Notes under the pieces: generated by a model
What the model was told of the DNA's origin: nothing
What the model saw: the letters and a program-made list of their open reading frames with translations, nothing else
Database searches by the model: none
Origin: JAKIYB01 sp964590255
GTDB taxonomy: Bacteria > Armatimonadota > Hebobacteria > CAIYQO01
Direction: 5' to 3'
DNA: 64,000 nt
Assembly: GCA_964590255.1 (NCBI GenBank)
Contig: CAZPYA010000013.1
Span: 1 to 64,000, forward strand
Made by a program: the position numbers and the translations under genes
In this document: in pieces, positions 57,890 through 64,000 of the stretch
How positions within the stretch are numbered: position 1 is the first letter of the stretch
Layout of the letters: every line of letters begins with the position of its first letter

Positions 57890-58958
57890 GGGCTGCGTTC
57901 AACACGCGGTTTTCCGCCAGAAAATCGTCACACGCGCCGCAAGCCGGAAGGCGCCGCGCGCGGAACTGCTGCCGAAAGGACTCTGCCATCTCACCCAGGA
58001 ATATCTCGCGAAACGACGCGAAGAGGATATTGCCCAGTGGTGGTATGCGCCCGCGCAGCATGCAGCAGGGGAGTATGTCGCCGTTCCACAGCACTAGCGC
58101 GTGCAGCCACGGCGCGAAGCAGAGATGATCGGCATAATAGCCGCGCGCATACGCCGAATTGGCCGCATGCCGCAGCTCCGGCTTCCCATCGCCGAAGGGG
58201 TAGACCAGGTGGCGGGCCGTGCTGTAGCCATATTCCGCGCGTAGCGCTGCCACCGCCGGAGCGATGACATCGTTGTATTCCTGCAACTGCCACGGCAACA
58301 GGCGGTTCTCGGTCGTCGATTTCTCGTCGACCGGAAAGACCGCCACCTCGTCGACACCGCTGCCGTGGGCCAGCGCCAGCAGTTCGGGGTATGCCTGGTA
58401 GTTCGCGCGGGCAAGCACCATATTCAACCGGATGTTCACCTTCGCCTTCAGTGCCTTGCGCGCGCGGTGCAGGTGACGGATGCCAGCGATGGTGCGTTTG
58501 AAGGCACCCTTTACGCCGCGAAGCGGATCGTGCAGTGCCGGTTCGGGGCCATCCAGCGACACCGTCACCGTGCGCAAGCCCGCCGACAGCAGCGCCGTTG
58601 CCAGTTCGGCGGTGACCCGCGTACCATTGGTGGTTAGTGATGTTTTCATGCCCAGGCCCGCGGCATGGGTGATCAGGGGTACGAGGTCGTCGCGCAGCGT
58701 GCATTCCCCGCCGGAAAAATGCACCTTGCGGCAGTCCATTTGCGCCAAGTCGTCAAGGAGGCGTATCACATCGTCGGTGGTCAGCGCGTCCGGTTCGTGT
58801 AATTGCCAGATGCGGCAGAAGACGCAGCGCAGATTGCAACGAGCGGTGAGCTTAATTTTCGCCTCGCGGATGTGCTGCGCCGGCGCCCCCGCGGTCACGC
58901 AGTCGCGAAGTTCAGCACACAGCGCCGGATCTTCGATCAGTGCGGCGGGGTCATACAT
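57864..58958 (-). CDS. Radical SAM protein with SPASM-like C-terminus
   Basis: A protein of about 364 residues. The radical-SAM CxxxCxxC motif is in KLTARCNLRCVFCRIW, followed by VHFSGGECTLRDDL (GGE motif). The C-terminal region has CFAPWLHALVLWNGDILPCC and ACGACDDF, consistent with SPASM or Twitch auxiliary Fe-S clusters, as in MoaA/PqqE/anSME-type enzymes. The substrate is unknown; it could modify a peptide or sugar. The start at 58958 lies 4 nt after the stop of the upstream membrane-protein gene, implying co-transcription. The 3' end overlaps the convergent glycosyltransferase by 26 bp. Confidence 0.82.
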   Translation of the reverse strand: MYDPAALIEDPALCAELRDCVTAGAPAQHIREAKIKLTARCNLRCVFCRIWQLHEPDALTTDDVIRLLDDLAQMDCRKVHFSGGECTLRDDLVPLITHAAGLGMKTSLTTNGTRVTAELATALLSAGLRTVTVSLDGPEPALHDPLRGVKGAFKRTIAGIRHLHRARKALKAKVNIRLNMVLARANYQAYPELLALAHGSGVDEVAVFPVDEKSTTENRLLPWQLQEYNDVIAPAVAALRAEYGYSTARHLVYPFGDGKPELRHAANSAYARGYYADHLCFAPWLHALVLWNGDILPCCMLRGRIPPLGNILFASFREIFLGEMAESFRQQFRARRLPACGACDDFLAENRVLNAALTEPATQR

Positions 58959-58962
58959 GTGG

Positions 58963-59844
58963 TTACGCCGCCGGCGTGGCGCCCGGGGCGCGACAGGTCT
59001 GTAGTTGTGAATAGACGTAAATGAACATCCCCAGCAGCGCATCGCCGCTGGCCAGATTGGTCTCGCCGGTCACATTACTGCCATACCGGCCGGTATGTTT
59101 TTCCTGCATGCCGGTGACGCCGATAATGCGCACGATGCCGTCGCGCACCTGCACCCGGCGCACCTGCACGCCGTTCAGCGCGCAGGGCAGCAGCGTTTGC
59201 TGTAATTGCGGCCAGTTCGGGTAGGATTCAGGCGCGATACGCAGCACCAGCGTAATCTCCTCATCAATCCGTTCGCGCACCTTCGTGTATTTCCGCTTCT
59301 GCTTTTCCTTGCAATTGATCGTCTGCTCGATTTTTACCTTGAAATTAGTGGCGTCGCACAGGCTGCCTTTGGCATTGAACCAGGTGTCGACATATTTCTT
59401 CTGCCGGAAGCTGGAGAATGTGCCACCGCTCTGGTTCACCAGTTGCCCGTGCTTCTGATACGGATCGAAGCTGATGTGCACGGCGCATTTTGCCTTGCGC
59501 GATATATCCTGACCGATGACGGAGAAGAAGCGCAGGGCCAGTTCGACGCGCCGGTTTTCCATGTCCTCTTTCGCCCACTTCGCGCGTTTCACCCCCCAGA
59601 TAATCAGCATCACCAGGCAGGGGAGGGTGATGAAACATGCCAGCAATATCGCCAACGTGGGTTGCTCAATAATGAAGAGGACGATCATCAGTGCGACGCT
59701 GACACCAAATCCCGCGCCCCAGCGTCCCATGAACGTGTTGCAGGTGGCCAACTCGCTTTCAACATACTTATCGTAAGACTGCAGGCGCCGCAGTTCCAGG
59801 ATTACGCTGTCCAGTGGTCCGAAGAGATTGGCTGGTTGTGCCAT
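58963..59844 (-). CDS. Membrane protein of unknown function
   Basis: A 293-residue protein with two adjacent hydrophobic helices (about residues 44-60, GFGVSVALMIVLFIIEQ, and 64-82, LAILLACFITLPCLVMLII), then a Lys-rich soluble domain with the segment KVKIEQTINCKEKQKRKYTKVRERID and a C-terminal beta-rich part. No family recognised. GAGGGGGAG is upstream of the start at 59844. The radical SAM gene begins 4 nt after its stop, so they may act together. Divergent from the GT4 gene at 59941. Confidence 0.7.
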   Translation of the reverse strand: MAQPANLFGPLDSVILELRRLQSYDKYVESELATCNTFMGRWGAGFGVSVALMIVLFIIEQPTLAILLACFITLPCLVMLIIWGVKRAKWAKEDMENRRVELALRFFSVIGQDISRKAKCAVHISFDPYQKHGQLVNQSGGTFSSFRQKKYVDTWFNAKGSLCDATNFKVKIEQTINCKEKQKRKYTKVRERIDEEITLVLRIAPESYPNWPQLQQTLLPCALNGVQVRRVQVRDGIVRIIGVTGMQEKHTGRYGSNVTGETNLASGDALLGMFIYVYSQLQTCRAPGATPAA

Positions 59845-59928
59845 ATCGACTCCCCCTCGCAAAGCTAAAGTAAGTGTAATCGCTCCCGTCGCTTTCTGCA
59901 AGGGAATGCCGGGAATCGCCGGGTATGA

Positions 59929-59934
59929 TACAAT
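59929..59934 (+). promoter_or_regulatory. -10 box 6 nt before the GT4 start (leaderless)
   Basis: TACAAT sits 6 nt before ATG 59941 and overlaps a TATGAT at 59924-59929. Start of transcription would fall at or near the start codon, and there is no Shine-Dalgarno sequence. Confidence 0.4.
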
Positions 59935-59940
59935 GACGGC

Positions 59941-61149
59941 ATGCCCAGCCGGCCATCCGTGCTCTATTGCTGCTACGATCCCATCCCTTCGCCGAAGGGC
60001 GCTGGCACGCACATACGTTATTTCGTCGAGGCGCTGGCGGAGCGTTTTGCTGTCACGCTGCTGAGCATTGACCGCGAAGCGCGCGACGACACGGTGTTCG
60101 GTGCGCGTCACCGGGTGATCGGCCTGCCGCAAGAACACTTCCTCGACCGCGCGCTGGCGTACCGAGACGCCGTGTGGGATCTACTGGAAGTGGAAGCGTT
60201 CGACATCGTGCATTTCCGCACCATGTGGGCGGCCGTGCCCGTCGCCAAAGAAAAATCCCGCCGGTGTTTCCGCGCGGTCTGCGAAGTCAATGCCGTTGAC
60301 AGCATCGAGCTGAAATACCATTATCCCGCGTTGCGCGCCGCGCCGGAGGCGCTAGCGAAGCTGCGCACACAGGAAGACACGGGATTCGCCACGGCGGACC
60401 TGCTGGTGACGCCGTCACAGGTGACGCGGCGCTACCTGCTGCGCCGTGGGGTGGGGGACGAGCGGATCGTCGTCATCCCCAACGGCGTGGATACCACGCG
60501 CTTCACGCCGGCACGTACCGAGCCGCATGACGGCGTCACGCTGCTCTACCTCGGCACCCAGGCGCCCTGGCAGGGACTGGATATCTTGCTGCAGGCGGTG
60601 CAAAAGCTGGGGTCGGCCTATCCCCTCCGGCTGCGACTGCTGTGCCCGGCGACTCGTAAATGGAGCCAGCCGCTACGCAGGTTGATACGGAAATTCAAGC
60701 TGGCGGAAGTGGTCGAGGAACTGCCAGCCGTGCCACATGAGGAGGTGGCGGCATTCATCCGGCGGGCAGATATCTGCATCGCCCCGCTGGCACCCACCGA
60801 GCGCAATCTTGTGCAGGGATGTCATCCCATCAAGCTGCTGGAATATATGGCCTGTGGCACCGCGATCGTCGCCGCGGATCTGCCGGTGGTGCGCGAAATC
60901 ATCGATGACGAAGACACGGGCTTGCTCTTCAAGGTCAGCAAGCCATCGCGGCTGGCTGACTGCTTGGCGCGGTTGATTGACGACAGCGACCTGCGCGTGC
61001 GGTTAGGCGCGCGCGCTGCGCAGGTGGCGCGGGAACGCTTCACCTGGGGCATGGCGCAACACTCCCTGCTTACCGCTTACGCGCGCCTGCTGGCCAGCAC
61101 CTCTTCATACAGCGACAGCAGTTGTGTCAACTCCTGCTCGGGCGCGTGA
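59941..61149 (+). CDS. Family 4 glycosyltransferase
   Basis: A 402-residue GT-B glycosyltransferase. N-terminal PSPKGAGTHIRYFVEALAE is the Gly-rich acceptor-domain loop, VIPNGVDTTRFTP is the GT4 linker and the C-terminal EX7E block is HPIKLLEYMACGTAIVAADLPVVREII, with VKCHP-like donor contacts. Such enzymes build polysaccharide, lipopolysaccharide or lipid-linked glycans. The last 73 nt overlap, on the opposite strand, the 3' end of the next GT4 gene. The tail (STSSYSDSSCVNSCSGA) is therefore constrained by antisense coding. Confidence 0.85.
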   Translation: MPSRPSVLYCCYDPIPSPKGAGTHIRYFVEALAERFAVTLLSIDREARDDTVFGARHRVIGLPQEHFLDRALAYRDAVWDLLEVEAFDIVHFRTMWAAVPVAKEKSRRCFRAVCEVNAVDSIELKYHYPALRAAPEALAKLRTQEDTGFATADLLVTPSQVTRRYLLRRGVGDERIVVIPNGVDTTRFTPARTEPHDGVTLLYLGTQAPWQGLDILLQAVQKLGSAYPLRLRLLCPATRKWSQPLRRLIRKFKLAEVVEELPAVPHEEVAAFIRRADICIAPLAPTERNLVQGCHPIKLLEYMACGTAIVAADLPVVREIIDDEDTGLLFKVSKPSRLADCLARLIDDSDLRVRLGARAAQVARERFTWGMAQHSLLTAYARLLASTSSYSDSSCVNSCSGA

Positions 61150-62243
61150 TGCGCTTCCACGTGCGCGCGGGCACGTTGTCCTATCTCTTCACGATACCGA
61201 GCGCCCGCATCGAGCAATTCCACGCAGGCTTCACCCAGCCGCGGCAGATCGTGGATGTCGACGAGGAAGCCGGTCTCACCGTGGGTCACCAGATCGCGGA
61301 TGCCGCCGGCGTTGCTGGCCAGCACCGGCCGCGCGCAGGCCATCGCCTCCAGTATGCTGTTTGGCATGCCGTCCCATAACGACGGTGATAGCACGATATC
61401 CATCAGGTTGTAGTAGCGTACCAGCTCCTCGCGGTCGCGGATGTAGTCCACCACGTGCAAGTCGTCGCGCAGGGTGGGATACTGGCGCAGGTAGCGCTTC
61501 AAAAAATTGGCGTCTTCCCCGCGCATGCCGCCCACCAGCAGCAGCTTGACCGGCACCTGCTCGTGTACCTGCCGGAAGGCGTCCAGCACGTAGGCGGTGC
61601 CTTTCTTGACGCGCAACTCGCCCACGAAGCCGAGGATCGCCTGGCCGTCGCGATGCTGCAGCGCCTTCAGAATCCGCACATCCTTTGGCTGTGGCTGGAA
61701 ACAGGCCGCATCAACCGCGTTTGGTGTATACTGCACATCGGTACGCGCGGACAGCGCCGTGCATTTTGCTGCCAGCTCGCGGCTGACACAGCCGATGCCG
61801 CCCGTCCGGCGCAGCGTCCAGTGCAGTAAGGCGAACTGGTCGCCGCGGAAGGCCCCGCGGTCCACATCGTTGCCGCGAATGCTCACATAGGACGCGGTGT
61901 TAACGCGCGTGGCGAAGTAAGTGGCGAGGTAGCCGGCGGGCACGGCGAAATGCCCGTGGATAAGGTCGAACTGCACGCGGTCGTGCAGGTATTGCAGCAC
62001 GTTCTCCGCCAGTTGCAGCGTCAGGTCGATGGAGTCCATCGGCCCCAGGCGATACACCATCACCTCGCCTTCGCGTGTGCTGTCCACCGCGCCGGGATCG
62101 GCGTCGGCGGCGATATTCACCACGTGTATCAGGTGCCCGCGTCCGGCGATGCCGTTGGCCAGCCGGTATGCGGATGCGCCCAGGCCACCGGCCTGGGGCG
62201 GGTAGCGATCGGTGATGAGCAGGAAACGACGCGCAGTTGTCAT
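61077..62243 (-). CDS. Family 4 glycosyltransferase
   Basis: A protein of about 388 residues with GT4 fold. PPQAGGLGASAYRLANGIAGRGH is the N-terminal Gly-rich loop, YTPNAVDAACFQP the linker and PSLWDGMPNSILEAMACARPVLASNAGG the EX7E donor site. The start at 62243 has only a weak Shine-Dalgarno sequence; the longer frame up to 62429 runs through the tRNA and is rejected. Convergent and overlapping by 73 bp with the GT4 gene at 59941. The pair suggests synthesis of a surface glycan; the sugars transferred are unknown. Confidence 0.85.
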   Translation of the reverse strand: MTTARRFLLITDRYPPQAGGLGASAYRLANGIAGRGHLIHVVNIAADADPGAVDSTREGEVMVYRLGPMDSIDLTLQLAENVLQYLHDRVQFDLIHGHFAVPAGYLATYFATRVNTASYVSIRGNDVDRGAFRGDQFALLHWTLRRTGGIGCVSRELAAKCTALSARTDVQYTPNAVDAACFQPQPKDVRILKALQHRDGQAILGFVGELRVKKGTAYVLDAFRQVHEQVPVKLLLVGGMRGEDANFLKRYLRQYPTLRDDLHVVDYIRDREELVRYYNLMDIVLSPSLWDGMPNSILEAMACARPVLASNAGGIRDLVTHGETGFLVDIHDLPRLGEACVELLDAGARYREEIGQRARAHVEAHHAPEQELTQLLSLYEEVLASRRA

Positions 62244-62327
62244 AACGAGGTAATCATTTCGACATCTCACTCCGGTATCCTTGCGATACTCGGGTTGCTG
62301 GTGTCCTCTCCGGCAACCGCGGTGACC

Positions 62328-62362
62328 AAATAAAATACCGGACCATGCGAAGCACGGTCCGG
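62328..62362 (-). terminator. Intrinsic terminator for tRNA-Arg
   Basis: On the minus strand an 11-bp stem (62338-62348 with 62352-62362, one G-U pair) is followed by TATTTTATTT, a classical terminator 6 bp past the tRNA 3' end. Confidence 0.75.
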
Positions 62363-62368
62363 CGAAGA

Positions 62369-62443
62369 TGGTACCCCCGACAGGATTCGAACCTGTGATG
62401 CAGGCTCCGGAGGCCTGTGCCTTATCCACTTGGCCACGGGGGC
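62369..62443 (-). tRNA. tRNA-Arg (anticodon CCG), CCA encoded
   Basis: The minus strand folds into a full cloverleaf: acceptor GCCCCCG / CGGGGGT (G1-U72), D-arm with AAGTGGATAA, anticodon stem CAGGC / GCCTG with loop CTCCGGA giving anticodon CCG (Arg, codon CGG), and T-arm with GGTTCGAATCC. The 3' end reads A then CCA, so CCA is encoded. It lies between the GT4 gene and the GH57 gene, and a terminator follows. Confidence 0.93.
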
Positions 62444-62540
62444 GCGAGTCATATCTTATGGAATGTTGAATGTATCTGTCAAGGTGTGGCAGGCTGGAAC
62501 GTTACAATAACGGCGGTTATTTACCCGATGAGGTATCGTC

Positions 62541-64000
62541 ATGACGAAAACACCCTGTATCTTCGTCTTTCATAATCATCAGCCGGTCGGCAATTTTCCC
62601 TGGGTCACCGAGGAGTGCTACCAGACGGCGTACGAGCCATTTTTGACCGTGCTGGAGCGCCATCCGCGCGTGCGGGTGGGCCTGCATTTCACCGGGCCAC
62701 TCCTCGCCTGGCTACGGGCGGAGCGGCCAGAGTATCTGGCGCGTGTGCGCGCGTTGGTCGACGCAGGGCAGGTAGAAATACTTGGCGGCGGCATATTTGA
62801 GCCAATCCTCCCGGTGATCCCGGAACGCGACCGCCGGGGACAGTTGATATTGCTCAGCCAGTGGGTGGAGGAGACCTTCGGGCACACGCCCTCAGGCGCC
62901 TGGCTCGCGGAACGCGTGTGGGAGCCGTCGCTGCCGCCATCGCTGCAGGCTGCCGGCATCGACTACGTGCTCCTGGATGACGAAGTCTTTCATCGCCAGG
63001 GCTTCACGCCGTTGCAGACGTGCCGTACCTTCATCACCGAGGAGGATGGCGCCACCGTGCGCGTGCTGCCCATCAGCCGCCGACTGCGCTATACCATCCC
63101 TGAAAAACCGGTGGCTGACGTGCTGCGCATCCTGCGTGCGATGGCCGCCGAAGGCGCCGAGGTCATCATCTACGCGGAGGATGGCGAGCGCTTCGGCAAC
63201 TGGCCGGGCACGCAGGCATACCTGTATGGCAAAGAGCACTATCTGGAACAGTTGATGACGGCTATCGAAACGGCGGACGAGTTGGAGTGCGTGCTGCCCG
63301 GCGACTACGTGCGCGCCCACGCCCCGCGCGAACGCGTATACCTGCCACCAACGAGCTACCAGGAGATGCTGGAATGGTCCGGCGGTTTCTGGCGCAATTT
63401 CCTCACCCGCTACCGCGAAAGCAACCTGATGCATAAGAAAATGTGCCAGGTCAGCCGCTGGGTGGCACAAGCAGAGGACGATGGCCATGACGTGACGGCG
63501 GCTCGACATGACCTGTATGCCGCCCAATGCAACTGTGCGTATTGGTACGGCGCGTTCGGTGGGCTATATCTGCCGCATCTGCGCCGTGCCGTCTACCAGC
63601 ATCTGCTGCGCGCGGAAGCGGCCGTCGCGCCGGTACTGCCACCCGAAACCCGCCCGCCGCTACAGGTGACGGATCACGATGCCGATGGCCGCGCGGAGCT
63701 GTTCTTGCGTGCCGAATCGCTCTCCGTGGGCATTGCGCCGGCGCAAGGCGGAGGCATTTTCGCCCTGGAGCATCTGGAACTGGCGCACAACTTTCTAAAT
63801 ACCATGGCGCGCTACCCACTGCACAAAGACACCATCCCGGACGGCGTGATATTACCTGTCGACTGGCACCCCCGCTTCAGTTGCCTCGATCATCTGTTGT
63901 CGCCGGCGACGACGGTGGAGGACATGCCGCGAAATAGCTTCGGCGAACTGGGCGATTTCGTGCTGGGCGCGTATGAGTGCATCCATGCCGAAGACGACAT
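62541..64000 (+). CDS. GH57 alpha-amylase / 4-alpha-glucanotransferase (partial)
   Basis: The frame opens at ATG 62541 with GAGG 8 nt upstream and runs off the window after 486 codons. Five GH57 regions are visible: HNHQPVGN (His11, His13), GGGIFEPILP, WLAERVWEP (nucleophile Glu124), YAEDGERFGNWPG (acid/base Asp214) and SYQEMLEWSGGFWRN. Family members cut or transfer alpha-1,4-glucans, acting on starch, glycogen or maltodextrin. The second part (from about residue 360) begins the beta-rich C-terminal domain. No signal peptide, so a cytoplasmic role in glycogen turnover is likely. Amylase versus 4-alpha-glucanotransferase cannot be decided. Confidence 0.9.
   Translation, partial: MTKTPCIFVFHNHQPVGNFPWVTEECYQTAYEPFLTVLERHPRVRVGLHFTGPLLAWLRAERPEYLARVRALVDAGQVEILGGGIFEPILPVIPERDRRGQLILLSQWVEETFGHTPSGAWLAERVWEPSLPPSLQAAGIDYVLLDDEVFHRQGFTPLQTCRTFITEEDGATVRVLPISRRLRYTIPEKPVADVLRILRAMAAEGAEVIIYAEDGERFGNWPGTQAYLYGKEHYLEQLMTAIETADELECVLPGDYVRAHAPRERVYLPPTSYQEMLEWSGGFWRNFLTRYRESNLMHKKMCQVSRWVAQAEDDGHDVTAARHDLYAAQCNCAYWYGAFGGLYLPHLRRAVYQHLLRAEAAVAPVLPPETRPPLQVTDHDADGRAELFLRAESLSVGIAPAQGGGIFALEHLELAHNFLNTMARYPLHKDTIPDGVILPVDWHPRFSCLDHLLSPATTVEDMPRNSFGELGDFVLGAYECIHAEDD

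Noticed and set aside
62244..62429. Extension of the GT4 gene to an upstream start
   Set aside because: The extra codons run through the tRNA-Arg gene and its terminator, so the start at 62243 is preferred.
1..64000. CRISPR array, prophage, insertion sequence or integrase
   Set aside because: No regularly spaced direct repeats, no cas genes, and no transposase, integrase or phage structural genes were seen. Repeats found are dispersed palindromes.

Overview
The window is GC-rich bacterial chromosome from what looks like a free-living, diderm, heterotrophic bacterium. Evidence for a diderm is an LpxL-type lipid A acyltransferase homologue at 35510 and several Sec signal peptides. Two secreted proteins with copper-amine-oxidase-N-like stalk domains, a uroporphyrinogen-decarboxylase-superfamily protein, heparinase-type polysaccharide enzymes and a giant alpha-2-macroglobulin are a mix I associate with Armatimonadota and neighbouring phyla. 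That placement is an inference, because no rRNA is present. No phage, plasmid, CRISPR array or transposase gene was found.

Region 1 to 9 kb is rich in carbohydrate functions: an alpha/alpha-toroid protein, an aldose 1-epimerase, a UROD-like protein, a TrmH/SpoU rRNA methyltransferase, a heparinase II/III-type lyase and a GapN-type aldehyde dehydrogenase. Region 9 to 19 kb holds a fatty acid desaturase, a Bcr/CflA drug exporter, a Nudix hydrolase, a U32 protein (RlhA-like), a SMUG1-type uracil-DNA glycosylase, the FetAB metal exporter, a D-2-hydroxyacid dehydrogenase and a PfkB sugar kinase. Region 19 to 27 kb is a run of minus-strand genes: a Met-rich secreted protein, pheT (short form), a small membrane protein, an M48 protease, dxs and a gluzincin-type peptidase.

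Region 27 to 40 kb carries copZ-copA, mtnA, a YtxH protein, a multi-GAF protein with a degenerate kinase tail, YihY, an LpxL-like acyltransferase, tgt, a sugar transporter and secreted proteins. It also holds a 50-residue lmo0937-like membrane protein. Region 40 to 56 kb holds a stalk-type secreted protein, an ADP-ribosylglycohydrolase interrupted by an in-frame stop, an adjacent ADP-ribose-type Nudix hydrolase, a 2068-residue alpha-2-macroglobulin lacking the thioester, a 1143-residue putative polysaccharide lyase and glutamate dehydrogenase. Region 56 to 64 kb is a cell-surface/glycan cluster: a lipoprotein, a Cys-rich protein, a MurG-like glycosyltransferase, a radical SAM/SPASM protein, a membrane protein, two GT4 glycosyltransferases, tRNA-Arg(CCG) and the start of a GH57 glucan enzyme.

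The most distinctive non-coding feature is the number of intergenic palindromes. At least four classes are visible: (A) paired short hairpins with variable stems and small loops; (B) a REP-like repeat with core AAATTCGTTACAGTCCCC, often in inverted pairs; (C) a 66-bp repeat present twice; (D) long foldback palindromes with 4-nt loops (3663-3816, 10166-10300). Several genes have a TATAAT-like box so close to the start codon that leaderless transcription is likely.
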